A DNA stretch of 64,000 bases from Liolophura sinensis (lineage: Eukaryota; Mollusca; Polyplacophora; Chitonida; Chitonidae). The stretch spans positions 52,544,046-52,608,045 of the forward strand of contig NC_088302.1 in the NCBI RefSeq assembly GCF_032854445.1, given 5' to 3'. A model generated the notes under the pieces. It had not been told where the DNA came from. It saw only the letters and a program-made list of their open reading frames with translations, and made no database searches. Of the stretch, positions 38,701-48,250 are shown piece by piece. Positions within the stretch are counted from its first letter, which is position 1; each line of letters begins with the position of its first letter. Both the position numbers and the translations under genes were made by a program.

Positions 38701-41700
38701 GGTTTGCAGTGGCCACCCATGGTACACAGATAGCCGATCATTGGTAGCAATTTGCATATCAAAGACTTGAAGTCTTTTACCTCATAACATTTGGCTCAGG
38801 TATTCACAAGGTTGTAATTAGTACACGGATTGCCAAAGGCAGTTTGTGATTTGCATGTTTAAGACCTCTTAGGTAAATGTATGCACTAAGGAAGCGTAGC
38901 GAAATATTCGCAAATCAATGATTCGTGATTTGAGAATTTTGCGTTTTGTCAATTTTGAAACAGATCAACAGGCCCTCCGCACCTCGCAGTCTGGTCGCAA
39001 TTAGTTTAAACTGTATTCTGATTAAGCCTGTAAAATCTCGGGCAAGGGCGAGATTGCCGTCGTCAGGGGGAAAGAAAGACAGAAGTATTTCCTCGTGGCG
39101 CCTTCGAGAGATGACAAAACGAAATCCGAAGAGTACTGGCGGGATACTGATATTGGCAATCGTGCCGCATTGATTGTTGTTATGGTTACTAAAACTAATA
39201 AAAGCTGTTTGTTAAAATTATACAACATGTTTTTTTTATTTTTTTATTTTTGATTGAAAAGAAAATGTGCGGGTACCGGTACGTCAAATAAAGACGAACG
39301 TGTAGGATACTATAAATTCCAAGTCAAAGTTGAAAGTAGGCCTTCATACAAGAACACTTCTGCCAGTATACATTTAAATAATTTTTTTGCTGAGAGGATG
39401 GTTGCAGAAAATAGTCTCTGCATGAAAACCTATACGTGTTTCAGGACAGTGCACAAATCTTTCGCTTTTCAGGAGTTCTGTGTTGGATGTATAGCATGTG
39501 GTTCTGCTAATGTTGGAGAGCGATCAACAAAGGGAGGTTATACGCACAGATAACAGAGACAGTTTTTCTTCATAGCTGAACTTGTCTTTCATTACATAAT
39601 GTTCCATCATTATTTTATTTTGTTTTGTGCAAGAGCAACATATACTTGCATATTGCAACGGCAGTCAGTGAATGGGAACAGCTAGGTAATTGTTTCAGAG
39701 TTCAGGAAGTCACTTTGAACCTTGATTGATATGGCTTAGTGGTTAAAATTAATATAATATAAAGAATTATGATTAGTGTTCAATTTATTTGTTCTTTATA
39801 GCAAACTGCTCTTTTAGATGTGCCTCTACTGGTGTGTGAGTGAGTTCATATCAGTAACGTATGACACCTGCTAATAATCAGATCATAGATGCGTCAGAAC
39901 ATAATTTCCAGATGCTAATCCCCTCTATGAGCACTTATCACTGATATTGTATATATTGTACTCCATGTCAGTATACTTTCCAAGAAGATAACTACAACTC
40001 TGACCCTGAATATTGAATATTTTATATAGATAAAGACAAATTTCCTTGACTCTTCTGTAAAATGTGGCAACAACTGTGTGACTGTGCATCCAGCAGAGTT
40101 CCACCAAACTGCCAAACTTGGTCAGAATTAGACCAAGAATTATTTCATTTCATTACAGGCAGTCCCAGGTTCAGCTAACACAAAACCAATAATATTTATC
40201 TCTAGTACTGATGCACATAAGCTGCATGGGTAAACATATGCAAGGATGTCTCTTTTATCTGAAATTGAACAGGCTGTCATGAAAGTCTCATTGATAATTT
40301 ATATATTTTCATATTCGACAGAAAACTATACTTTTTCACAAAATTTTTAAAATACTCTTAATTTATAATTTAATCATTGCTGCAACTACTGATATACAAG
40401 TAAATGTTGTAAAAAGAAGATAAGTATGACAGATATGGGCAAAGAGGAACTACAAGTCTGCTATATGGTAAATAAACAACCCAGGTTTATTTTTTATTTT
40501 ATCACAAAGAATATAGCATAAAGTAGCTCAGACTTTCAGTTAAACCAATACATTTTGCCTCATTACTGATTCGCAAATCTGCATGACTGGAGGCAAACAG
40601 CATACAAAATGTGCCATTTCATCGTCAACCACCATATTCCTGGTCGACTGTATGATCTCGGAATATACAGCAAAGCATATATAATGATCACATGTATTTA
40701 CAATAACAATGTGTTATTGTTTTATTGTACATAAATCACAACAGAGCCTGACCCTTTGGAATAGGTGGTATGACAATTTTCTGCAATGTGCTTCTCAGCA
40801 TTCTGTCTGTCACGAATTTTATGAATGGAATCTATGCGTCAAAACAGACCATGCCAAACAGAATAAAGCATATGCGTTACAATAAAATAGGAGGTGTAGA
40901 TCTGAAATGTGACTTCTGTTACTGCCGATGACCCAGTGTGAGCTGACATTGAATAATTGAGAATATCACTCACTAAATACTTGATTTTGAATGGTCAGCC
41001 CTCTTAGTTTCATGGAATCAATTATGGCTGACTGACGCGTGCTTTCACATTTACTTACATGCCCTTACAGTAAACTACCAGTAGGTCTTCAATCTGGGGA
41101 AGATTTTCAGTAATTTTAGTTAGTTTAGCACATTTACGGTTACAACTATTTTATGATGATGACCGTGTTGCGGTCATACTTTCATACATGCATGTTGGCC
41201 TACCGATATCGGAGTTGTGCGGTTTTCAGAGAGGTCATTGTATCACTCCGTGAGAGGACAGTGCTCAAGTCTCATTTGAAACGTGATTTCAGCTAATCAA
41301 GACCAATCCCGTACTTGTCCTAAAAAATTGGAAACAGTATAAAAGTTGCATTTCCTGTGAGGACACTGCTCTGCAATCCTTACGCATAAGATAAAGTGAT
41401 AGTTGTGACAGTATAATAATTTGGTCTTTCTTGTTGATTTAATGGCAAGATCTTAGCACCTTATAATTAGAGAATGACATCTGTGTATGACACTGTCAAT
41501 CATTCTTCTTTATTTTTTAGGCTTATTAGGCTTTTATTTATTTTTTTGGTCAACATAAGAATGTATCACATGATATGAAGGTTACACAGTCTTACAAACT
41601 GCTCAATCAGGCGAACTACCAATATTCTCTGAATGCCTTGTTGTTGATGTTTCATTGTGGATTCTAGCACTGTTGTCAAATGATGCTATATATTAGATCA

Positions 41701-44700
41701 CCATTCAAGTTTTAAATGCGACTAATATCACTTACTGCTTTACATGTCTGTTAATGCAATCATCAAATGTTCACAGTCGCAGAGCTTGGGTCAGGAGATA
41801 CAGGGTAAAGCTAGCAGTACAGCTGTCAATTCTTCCCCACAAAAACCGGTGACAGAGCCACGTGCATCTGCTGAGTATCAGGCAGCCTTGGAGCTAGAGA
41901 TGTGGAAGGAAACACAAGAACAGCTGTTTGAAAAACAAGTATGTGCACGTTTTCTAGAAGGTTTTAGGAGTTTTTTAGGAATTAAAAATTTAGGTTTCAG
42001 GAATTTTACAGCACTAGCTTTCAACTCTGATGTTGGTCATTTGGGGATTAAGAAAGTTTCTTTTGTATTTTATTTAAGTTTTATAGAAAGGTGCATACCA
42101 GTGGTTGCAAATGTACATGTGGCACTGCCCTGGCTCAGCGGGTTTATTGGATGCTGGCAGTTTTCATGTTTAAAATAAGTCAAAGATTTGTGTGGCTGCA
42201 GTCATATCTTTACATCCAACTTTTGTCAGGCAAAGTTTTAGTTAGATGATTGATTTATTTATTTATTTGATTAGTGTTGTATGCCACACTCAAAAACATT
42301 TCACTTACTAGTATGTGGCAACAGCCAGCATTATGGCGGGAGGAAATCGCCCAGAGCCCGGGGGAAACCCAGGACCATCCGTAGGTGGCTGACAGACCTT
42401 TCCATTAACTAGTTTAAAAGATTGCACTTTCCAGTGTTCAGTTGATTTTTGACACATGATATCATATGCTGCCACTTACTGCCACTTACTCATCCAAGTC
42501 TTTTGCACAGGCCAGTGTTTTTCTCTGGCCTCTGTCGAACTTCCTCCTTGTATCGCCATTGTTCTTGCTGAAGTCCCAATCAGATAAATATATGTAAACT
42601 GAATGAGTTCAAATTTCTTTCATTTCAAAAACACTGAATTTTTATTTTGCAGTTGAAAGAAAAAGAGACGTTGTATATGAGAGCTTTGGCCGAGGAATGG
42701 AAGAGAAGAGACAAAGAAAGGGAGTTACTGACAAAGAAAAGAGTAAGTTATTGGTTTGTTTTGTTCCTTTGCCCAGAGTTTAACATCGCTTTCAGCATCA
42801 CTTCCATCAAATTACATGGGTGTCTCCCTGTAGCGGGCAAGGTCGCTGTCCCTATGCCGGTATATTTATAATGCTACCTCACCGAAACACCATGCTGTAG
42901 ATACCTTGCAGAATGTCCCACTCTGTCACTGTATTCTGACTTCAGTTCTTGATTTCTTTGGCAGTTGCTTAGGTGAAAATCAAATATGTGTAATTTCACT
43001 TTCAATCATTGATACTGTGTTTTACTTCTGCTTATGTATGACTAATATTTATAACATGAAACCTTGTTCACCAGATAGATGAGTACAATGCATTGGAGCA
43101 ACAGCTCAAGAAAACCATCGCTGACCAGGAGAAAAGAGAACGACAACTCACAGCAAATGAACAAGAAGTAAGCCTTGTCATCTATTAATCATACCTTTGC
43201 TTATTATGCATATCATGACCACCTCACCGGTTTACCTCACACTGTAGCTAGTATTGCCAGCAGGTCAAATAAGTTTCTTACATAAGAATTCTTTAGCATT
43301 TTTTGTTGAGTGGACTTGTTTTCACAGTTTGCTTTTGTCAGTATTTCAGTACATTTTCTCATGCACATGTAAACCGTCTCCAAACTATTAATGTCGCAAA
43401 CTGGAAAAAGCTATTTGCCAGTGCCAATGTTTTGAAAAGTGGAGAGCATGAGAGAGCATGGCATATTTCATGTTATGTGGATTATGGAATATGTATACCT
43501 TTGTATTTGATGTTATCTAACCCTCATGAAGATATTCTATTGTAATCTCTTCTCTGGAAGTGCAGATATTTGGATTGTAGTTCAATGATTTGAACACAAG
43601 GAATCTTAAGTTCAATTCCAGGCTTGGACAGGGAATCTTCAAGATTCTCTTGTCTTCATTTTTAGCATATGTAGCAATTATGTGGTTGACAGTACTAGGA
43701 ATGCCTTTTAGGTGATCTTATGTAAAGTTTGCTGTTGATCACTCGCCTTCCACCAATACGTCATGTACACACTGACCTTGCTTTGCTGGTGACAATCTGT
43801 GAATATCTCCTGAGAAAAAGATCTCTAGTTACTAGTGGGTGGTTTGCTCAGAGCACTCATTTTAGTTTACCTAAAACATTAGGCATGGTATCTCAAAAAG
43901 TACTACATTTTCTTGAGCACAAAAATATGAGGGGAATATTCCATCGTTGATGCGGTGTGTGCATATTCAATGCTGTAAATTTCCAAATTCCTGACTTAGT
44001 GTATTGTGTGTTAGAATCGGAGTTAAACAAAATGTTAGGGGTAGTATCTCAAAAAGTACAGCATGTATTAACCTGAAGTTTTACATGCATGTAAAGCACA
44101 ACGCAACGAGGGGGAGATTCCATATTAATTACCTTAAATTTCCAAATTCGTGATTTCAGCTCTTTATGCATTGAGCTGATCGAAGTTTTGCAGTCATGTT
44201 TCTTCAGCTGTGATGCTGACTGTTGTTATGCTGTATAATTGAATATCACACTAGACACTCATCAATCCATCTTCCCACAGGTGATCAGGTTAAGAGATGA
44301 TTTACACAGAGAACATAATCGCAAACTACAGGAGATGAAGGACGCCTCACATCGTCTGAAGGAGGACTGTGATCATCAGGTGGAGATGGAGAGGTACAGT
44401 CTAGTTATCATCAAGTCTGTAGTGTAATGTCTACACAATTCTTTCTTTGTAAAAGATGCGTTTGCAAATTATGCTGCATTATCATTTGATTTTTAAGCAT
44501 GATTGATATATTCGTTACTAACTACCAAGTTCATGCATATTGGCTGGTCTGAACTTACATGATAACACTATGTATAAATTTCAAACTCTGTTTGTGCTTT
44601 TCCATTTTAGGGACATTTGCATTGTAGATATTTCACTTGTTAAGCAGTTATAAAGTTTGTCTTTCCTTCTTTCAGGGTTAAATGTCGAGAACTAGAGCAG

Positions 44701-47168
44701 CTGATCACTCGTTATAAACAAGAGGTAAATATCACTAACCTTGTCCTCTGTTGTAAAAACAGTGATTCATGTACATGTATGTACTGTTATTCTAGTCATC
44801 CATTCAACTTTCAGTTTACATAGTGTATTTCTGTTAACTTACAGAAATCAGGAGTTCCCCTTACCTTACCTTATCTGCTTCACAGTTTTCTTTTTTTTTT
44901 TTTACCATGCTGGTACTTGGAGGTATATAAAACAGCGCTTTTCATAAAGTAAATACAAGTGTGAGCCTTTACATACAATCTAAATATAAGTGTGAGCCTT
45001 TAAATACAATCTTAATATAAGTGTGAGCCTTTAAATACAATCTAAATATAAGTGTGAGCCTTTAAATACAATCTAAATATAAGTGTGAACCCTTAAATAC
45101 AATCTTAATATAAATGTGAGCCTTTAAATACAATCTAAATATAAGTGTGAACCCTTAAATACAATCTAAATATAAGTGTGAACCCTTAAATACAATCTTA
45201 ATATAAATATGAGCCTTTAAATACAATCTAAATATAAGTGTGAACCTTTAATCTTGATTCATCTTTTCGGAAAACCTTACACACTTATATGTGTTCAGTT
45301 TATTTTGGGATAGTTTTGCAGTCAAGGTATAAGAGGATTATATCAGCACCATTGCTATAATTCCAGTGTTTCTGTTTTATGTTTCAGTTAGCAGATGCCG
45401 AAAAGAAGTATCACAACCTGGAGAGGGAAATGGCTGTGTTTAGAGAGCAGCAGAGTAACAAACCAGAAGTGCGTCTGCAGTCTGAGATCAATCTGCTTAC
45501 TTTAGAAAAGGTCAGTAAAATTATCTTAACTATATTTAATGTCACTTCAAATGCATGATTTTCATAATGAGTGCTTAAACAGAATATTAAGAGAGAATCT
45601 GTTCAGCCACCCACTGGCACATCAAAGTTTTCACTCAAGTATAATAATGGATCTCAAGGTTTGCTAGAACATGATAGTTCAGTTAAGCTGAGATGCCTCA
45701 TATCATATACCATAAATCATTTAAAATTGAGCAGATCTTAAAATGTGGTACCATCCCAGAGTTTTCAGTAATCTTTATATTAACTTCACATAATGACAGG
45801 CCCTATAGCATGAGACTGGTATAGCTGTATAGTTTGATATATGAAGGCTACCAGTCAATATCTCATGATCTTGGTCATCCTCATGTAACTGCTTGTCATC
45901 CAAAATCTCTTGAAAGCTCACTGTCCTACTAAGCTACCTCAACTCTTCCTCATGTGCCTTAAGGAATGTGACATGCAACTGTCTTAATACCCGTTCGAAA
46001 TTGTTAATGGAAAAGGTCTTCATACGTGTAAAGTGAACATTATTTATATTACGGACTACCAAGAGACTGATGTTCTTCACCAGTGTTGTATTGTTTGACA
46101 CAAACTTTATTTAACATTCTGTTTCTCTGATTGAAGGTTGAACTGGAGCGGAAATTGGACTCCATTACTAAATCTAAGATCCACTACAAGCAGCAGTGGG
46201 GGAGAGCTCTGAAGGAGCTGGCTCGTCTGAAGCAGAAGGAGCAGGCTGCAGCCAGGGCACAGCTGAAACGACAACAACAGGAGCTGGAGCACATGAGGCT
46301 GAGATACCTGGCTGCTGAGGAGAAGGAGGTGATGAAGGGGGAGAAGGAAGAGCTGGAGCATATCAAGAACGAACTCAACAGGTAACATCTCGTGGTGGGG
46401 ATGCATAGGTGGCTGTTAACGAATTAACAGTGATATGAATAGTAGGAAGTGAGACAGTGAACTTTAACCAAATTGGTTGTGAGTAGGGAATGTCAGTGTG
46501 AACTAAGTAAGTTAGATGTTTTAAAAACTTTCTTGGTGTGAGTCAAGGCATGAATTTCCAGATGGATATGGAGGTGTTAAATCCATTACCTAAATTTTCA
46601 CAAATTTGCAAGGACGTCCATGCGTTTATGATGGAAAAATACTATTTACCACATGACTGAATTTGTTTCTGTCTGCCATGGCTACTGTACTGTTGATTTA
46701 TTTTATAATTTATTCCATTGATGTTAAATTCCGTAACTAAAAACTTTTCACTTATATGATGGCTGTCAGGTTTATTAGTAGAGGAAACCAGAGTAAACAC
46801 CTTGCCTGGTAGCAAACAAAAATTGCAGCCCAACCAGCCTTATTCAAGCACCTATAATGTGGAAGTTGAGCAATAAGAAAGCTTGATTTAATTATGTTGT
46901 TTTTTAACAACATTTTGTTTGTCATTGTTGCTGTAGGCTACGTAAGTTAGAGGAAGAGAAGCAGGCAGAGCCTGATGTTACAGGTGGAGGGCAGGTGAAT
47001 GGGATAAAGTCCTTCAGCCTGGATGGAAGCATAGATGAGCACATCACGCGGCTCATAGAGGAGCGGGACACTTTACTGAAGACTGGCGTGTACACTAGCC
47101 AGGACAGGATTATTGCAGAGTTAGACAGGCAGATACGGGAGGCTATTGCCACGAAGTCTGGCAGCTAG
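23683..47168 (+). CDS. CEP120: Centrosomal protein of 120 kDa (complete, 22 coding exons)
   Basis: CEP120 is a daughter-centriole-enriched protein needed for centriole elongation and ciliogenesis. Exons join to 3042 nt, or 1013 residues (human 986): 23683-23734, 25008-25276, 26298-26436, 26982-27142, 28470-28667, 30790-30909, 31857-31955, 32749-32980, 33117-33206, 33700-33838, 36132-36281, 36545-36662, 37271-37338, 38229-38328, 41777-41938, 42653-42742, 43075-43167, 44281-44393, 44676-44724, 45388-45510, 46137-46381, 46937-47168. Phases agree at every junction. Order: C2A (about 1-150; [20 protein letters not shown]), C2B (about 170-345; [10 protein letters not shown]), a Ser/Pro/Lys linker (about 347-455), C2C (about 460-645; [20 protein letters not shown]) and a long coiled coil (about 680-940; [16 protein letters not shown]). 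It ends with the conserved [14 protein letters not shown]. An in-frame TGA lies 12 nt before the ATG. Exon 9 could instead begin at 33120. The exon 11 acceptor is repeated upstream (see 35272-36131). Confidence 0.96.
25008..25276 (+). CDS. CEP120: CEP120 exon 2
   Basis: Core of C2A, residues 18-107: [20 protein letters not shown] through [10 protein letters not shown]. Acceptor CCTTCAG, donor GTACAT. Confidence 0.95.
25587..25855 (+). mobile_element. tRNA-derived SINE in CEP120 intron 2
   Basis: Near full length, with a head containing box-B-like TAAGTTCAAGTTCAG, the core GTGGGAAGGTCTGCC...GGTTTCCTCCCACTATAAT and an (AATA)n tail. It is diverged, so older than the 30984 copy. Confidence 0.9.
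26298..26436 (+). CDS. CEP120: CEP120 exon 3
   Basis: End of C2A, residues 108-153: [20 protein letters not shown] onward. Acceptor TTACAG, donor GTGAGT. Confidence 0.94.
26724..26955 (+). mobile_element. Second SINE family copy in CEP120 intron 3
   Basis: Box B GTGAGTTCAAACCCGGC is followed by a different middle. The 3' part (TTTCTCCACCCATAAA, GGCGTAAATGACAAATTCTT, then AAATAAATAA) is a distant relative of the common SINE core. It lies just before the exon 4 acceptor. Confidence 0.75.
26982..27142 (+). CDS. CEP120: CEP120 exon 4
   Basis: Start of C2B, residues 154-207, ending [15 protein letters not shown]. Acceptor TTTCAG, donor GTAGGT. Confidence 0.94.
28100..28205. repeat. Degenerate short tandem repeat
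   Basis: Four to five diverged copies of a 20-30 bp unit around TTGAACACCTGGTACAC in CEP120 intron 4. Confidence 0.5.
28470..28667 (+). CDS. CEP120: CEP120 exon 5
   Basis: C2B, residues 208-273, including [20 protein letters not shown] and [11 protein letters not shown]. Acceptor TTTGTAG, donor GTAGAC. Confidence 0.94.
29371..30190. repeat. Inverted-repeat-bounded segment in CEP120 intron 5
   Basis: GGTCTGTTGTTTTCAACAAT at 29395 is mirrored by the reverse complement of GGTCTGTTTTCAGCAATTTC ending near 30167, and similarity extends outward through an AATTAAAT-rich flank. The arrangement fits a non-autonomous DNA element. No target duplication was established and the family is unknown. Confidence 0.45.
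30790..30909 (+). CDS. CEP120: CEP120 exon 6
   Basis: C2B, residues 274-313: [20 protein letters not shown] onward to EGSFQ. Acceptor CTACAG, donor GTACAG. Confidence 0.94.
30984..31248 (+). mobile_element. Full-length SINE with target-site duplication, CEP120 intron 6
   Basis: Starts GGGGCCTCTGTGGCCCACTT (box A region), then box B GTGAGTTCAAGTCC, the core and a tail AATCAAATAAATAAATAA. It is flanked by an exact 11-bp duplication TCTATTTATAT (30973-30983 and 31249-31259), so the insertion is recent. Confidence 0.95.
31857..31955 (+). CDS. CEP120: CEP120 exon 7
   Basis: Residues 314-346, from [14 protein letters not shown] to VLRKEDL. It matches the end of C2B in CEP120. Acceptor TTTAG, donor GTAAGC. 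Confidence 0.9.
32092..32312 (-). mobile_element. Diverged SINE, minus orientation, CEP120 intron 7
   Basis: Left end GATTGGTGTTTTAATGTCGT is the reverse of a SINE tail. The right end ACCAGCTGAGCTATTAG reads as a tRNA box A on the minus strand. The middle differs from the common family. Confidence 0.65.
32749..32980 (+). CDS. CEP120: CEP120 exon 8
   Basis: Ser/Pro/Lys/Gln-rich, presumably disordered linker, residues 347-423. It is poorly conserved between species, so the boundaries rest on splice sites and phase. Confidence 0.8.
33117..33206 (+). CDS. CEP120: CEP120 exon 9
   Basis: Lys-rich linker, residues 424-453. The acceptor is a NAGNAG pair (TAGCAG), so one codon may be included or skipped by using 33117 or 33120. 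Confidence 0.82.
33700..33838 (+). CDS. CEP120: CEP120 exon 10
   Basis: Start of C2C, residues 454-499, with [20 protein letters not shown] then IFLR across the phase-2 junction. Acceptor TTGCAG, donor GTAAGG. Confidence 0.93.
34163..34236. repeat. 21-bp short tandem repeat
   Basis: Four imperfect copies of a unit like TCATGTGATCATTTCAGTGG in CEP120 intron 10. Confidence 0.85.
35272..36131 (+). repeat. 72-bp minisatellite made of CEP120 exon 11 acceptor units
   Basis: Units are head to tail, exactly 72 bp apart from 35628 onward. Each has GTATTTTTCAG|GTATACC, then CTACCCATTTTGTGGGCAC, then GTGTTTTGGCTACC and ATGTGTATTATG. The bar marks the acceptor equivalent to the exon 11 acceptor at 36131/36132. 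CAG is kept before positions 35628, 35772, 35916, 35988 and 36060, and replaced by CTG before 35494, 35700 and 35844. One unit near 35566 is shortened and shifts the frame of everything to its left. Older, diverged units continue left at about 35130-35345, with a trace near 34850. From 35590 the exon 11 frame is open through the array into the exon. Confidence 0.95.
36132..36281 (+). CDS. CEP120: CEP120 exon 11 (3' splice site repeated upstream)
   Basis: C2C, residues 500-549: [13 protein letters not shown] through [10 protein letters not shown] to ETFLR. The homologous vertebrate segment begins at the same point, which fixes 36132 as the ancestral acceptor. The preceding 72-bp units repeat this acceptor and about eight codons. 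Confidence 0.94.
36545..36662 (+). CDS. CEP120: CEP120 exon 12
   Basis: C2C, residues 550-589: [20 protein letters not shown] to EKSRVM. Acceptor TCTCAG, donor GTCAGT. Confidence 0.93.
37271..37338 (+). CDS. CEP120: CEP120 exon 13
   Basis: Residues 590-611: [20 protein letters not shown] onward. The WRQ..S..VPV pattern matches CEP120. Acceptor TTAGCAG, donor GTGAGT. Confidence 0.88.
37379..37562 (+). mobile_element. 5'-truncated SINE in CEP120 intron 13
   Basis: Core GATGCTGGCTTGCTCTCCGG through GTATAAGTGAAATATTCTTG and a short tail. The tRNA head is missing. Confidence 0.85.
38229..38328 (+). CDS. CEP120: CEP120 exon 14
   Basis: End of C2C, residues 612-645: [20 protein letters not shown] to NEDSE. 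Acceptor TTCTTAG, donor GTAAGT. Confidence 0.92.
39026..39253 (+). other. Coding-like open segment in CEP120 intron 14
   Basis: A 75-codon frame without a starting Met, in a locally GC-richer patch. It has globular-looking composition ([20 protein letters not shown], then [20 protein letters not shown]). The antisense frame (39022-39228) begins with a signal-peptide-like stretch. I recognise neither. It may be a decayed insertion. Confidence 0.3.
41777..41938 (+). CDS. CEP120: CEP120 exon 15
   Basis: Residues 646-699: a low-complexity linker, then the conserved [20 protein letters not shown] leading into the coiled coil. Acceptor TTCACAG, donor GTATGT. Confidence 0.94.
42247..42416 (-). mobile_element. 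SINE, minus orientation, CEP120 intron 15
   Basis: TTTATTTATTTGATTAGTGT tail at the left, then core GGCGGGAGGAAATCGCCCAG and GAGCCCGGGGGAAACCCAGG. The tRNA head is missing. Confidence 0.85.
42653..42742 (+). CDS. CEP120: CEP120 exon 16
   Basis: Coiled coil, residues 700-729: [20 protein letters not shown]. Acceptor TTTGCAG, donor GTAAGT. Confidence 0.94.
43075..43167 (+). CDS. CEP120: CEP120 exon 17
   Basis: Coiled coil, residues 730-760: [20 protein letters not shown] onward. Acceptor TCACCAG, donor GTAAGC. Confidence 0.92.
43590..43670 (+). mobile_element. Fragment of the second SINE family, CEP120 intron 17
   Basis: TTAAGTTCAATTCCAGGC followed by GGACAGGGAATCTTCAAGAT resembles the head and middle of the 26724 element. 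Confidence 0.5.
44281..44393 (+). CDS. CEP120: CEP120 exon 18
   Basis: Coiled coil, residues 761-797: [20 protein letters not shown] to HQVEMER. Acceptor CCCACAG, donor GTACAG. Confidence 0.93.
44676..44724 (+). CDS. CEP120: CEP120 exon 19
   Basis: A 49-nt coiled-coil exon, residues 798-814: [16 protein letters not shown]. Acceptor TTTCAG, donor GTAAAT. Confidence 0.91.
44951..45250. repeat. 31-bp tandem repeat, about 9-10 copies
   Basis: Units of AAATACAATCTAAATATAAG plus TGTGAGCCTTT, with alternating CTAAATA/CTTAATA and GAGCC/GAACCC variants. It fills half of CEP120 intron 19. Confidence 0.95.
45388..45510 (+). CDS. CEP120: CEP120 exon 20
   Basis: Coiled coil, residues 815-855, including [20 protein letters not shown], nearly invariant in CEP120. 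Acceptor GTTTCAG, donor GTCAGT. Confidence 0.95.
46137..46381 (+). CDS. CEP120: CEP120 exon 21
   Basis: Coiled coil, residues 856-936: [20 protein letters not shown] and [13 protein letters not shown]. Acceptor TTGAAG, donor GTAACA. Confidence 0.95.
46693..46834 (-). mobile_element. Diverged SINE fragment, CEP120 intron 21
   Basis: ATTTATTCCATTGATGTTAA, TTTCACTTATATGATGGCTG and AGTAGAGGAAACCAGAG recall the SINE tail and core in reverse. It is strongly diverged. Confidence 0.5.
46937..47168 (+). CDS. CEP120: CEP120 exon 22 (last coding exon)
   Basis: Residues 937-1013 and stop: LRKLEEEKQ, then [20 protein letters not shown] and [14 protein letters not shown]. The tail of this exon is copied downstream at 47233-48250. 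Confidence 0.95.
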
Positions 47169-47216
47169 TGACATATTTTTACTGAGTTAGCTATGGAAAT
47201 ATGGCAGACAGGTGCC

Positions 47217-47222
47217 AATAAA
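47217..47222 (+). terminator. Proximal polyadenylation signal of CEP120
   Basis: AATAAA 49 bases after the stop codon. If used, it gives a very short 3' UTR that leaves out the downstream array. Confidence 0.5.
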
Positions 47223-47232
47223 CTGTCAGTTA

Positions 47233-47320
47233 ATACAGGATCGTTGCTGAGGTAGGTGTGTGTACTGAAAACAGTTGCCTGTAAAACAGCTAGGCAGATA
47301 TCTGAGGCTCTTAAGTGTTA
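47233..47320 (+). repeat. Diverged copy of the CEP120 last-exon tail
   Basis: ACAGGATCGTTGCTGAGGTA resembles exon 22 ACAGGATTATTGCAGAGTTA, and ACAGCTAGGCAGATATCTGA resembles ACAGGCAGATACGGGAGG, in the same order as in the exon. Confidence 0.55.
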
Positions 47321-47450
47321 TGAGAGGCCAATAAGTCTGTTGGGTTAAGCAGAATGCTTGCCAGAGGGTTTGTTCATAGTGAAGACATGATGTTGGATCG
47401 TGTTGCCATATAGTTTCACGTGTACATGGGTGACAAGATGCCACTAGCAC

Positions 47451-48180
47451 TGATGAACAGCAGATCTGACAAGCTGTTATTTGTCAGTCTAGACAGGACC
47501 CGTGATGAACTGTGCCAGCAGATCTGACAAGCGGTTATGTGTCAGTCTAGACAGGACCCGTGATGAGCTGTGCCAGCAGATCTGACAGGCTGTTATGTGT
47601 CAGTCTAGACAGGACCTGTGATGAACTGTGCCAGCAGATCTGACAAGCTGTTATGTGCCAGTATAGACAGGACCCGTGATGAGCTGTGCCAGCAGATCTG
47701 ACAGGCTGTTATGTGTCAGTCTAGACAGGACCCGTGATGAACTGTGCCAGCAGATCTGACAAGCTGTTATGTGCCAGTATAGACAGGACCCGTGATGAGC
47801 CGTGCCAGCAGATCTGACAAGCTGTTATGTGTCAGTCTAGACAGGACCCGTGATGAGCTGTGCCAGCAGATCTGACAGGCTGTTATGTGTCAGTCTAGAC
47901 AGGACTCGTGATGAGCTGTGCCAGCAGATCTGACAAGCTGTTATGTGTCAGTCTAGACAGGACCCGTGATGAGCTGTGCCAGCAGATCTGACAGGCTGTT
48001 ATGTGTCAGTCTAGACAGGACCCGTGATGAGCTGTGCCAGCAGATCTGACAGGCTGATACGTGTCAGTCTAGACAGGACCCGTGATGAACTGTGCCAGCA
48101 GATCTGACAGGCTGTTATGTGTCAGTCTAGACAGGACCCGTGATGAACAGTGCCAGCAGATCTGACAGGCTGTTACGTGC
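47451..48180 (+). repeat. 58-bp minisatellite after the CEP120 stop, about 12 copies
   Basis: Units contain GTCAGTCTAGACAGGACCCG, TGATGAGCTGTGCCAGCAGA and TCTGACAGGCTGTTATGT. The unit reads DRTRDELCQQI where exon 22 reads [11 protein letters not shown], so it seems seeded by that exon. Copies differ by a few bases (GTGTCAGTCT or GTGCCAGTAT; GAACTG or GAGCTG). Confidence 0.93.
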
Positions 48181-48210
48181 ACATGTAATTGTAAATCCTT
48201 CAGATAAAAA

Positions 48211-48250
48211 TGGGACAGATACGGCAGATACGGGAGGCTATCGCCAAGTG
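48211..48250 (+). repeat. Close copy of the CEP120 last-exon end
   Basis: GGCAGATACGGGAGGCTATC then GCC matches exon 22 (47130-47152) at all but one of 23 bases and is followed by AAGTGACA, like the sequence around the stop. It closes the array on its right. Confidence 0.8.

Noticed and set aside
46107-46406. Leu/Ser-rich minus-strand frame of 99 codons
   Set aside because: It is the antisense of CEP120 coiled-coil exon 21 (Lys/Glu/Gln codons read in reverse).
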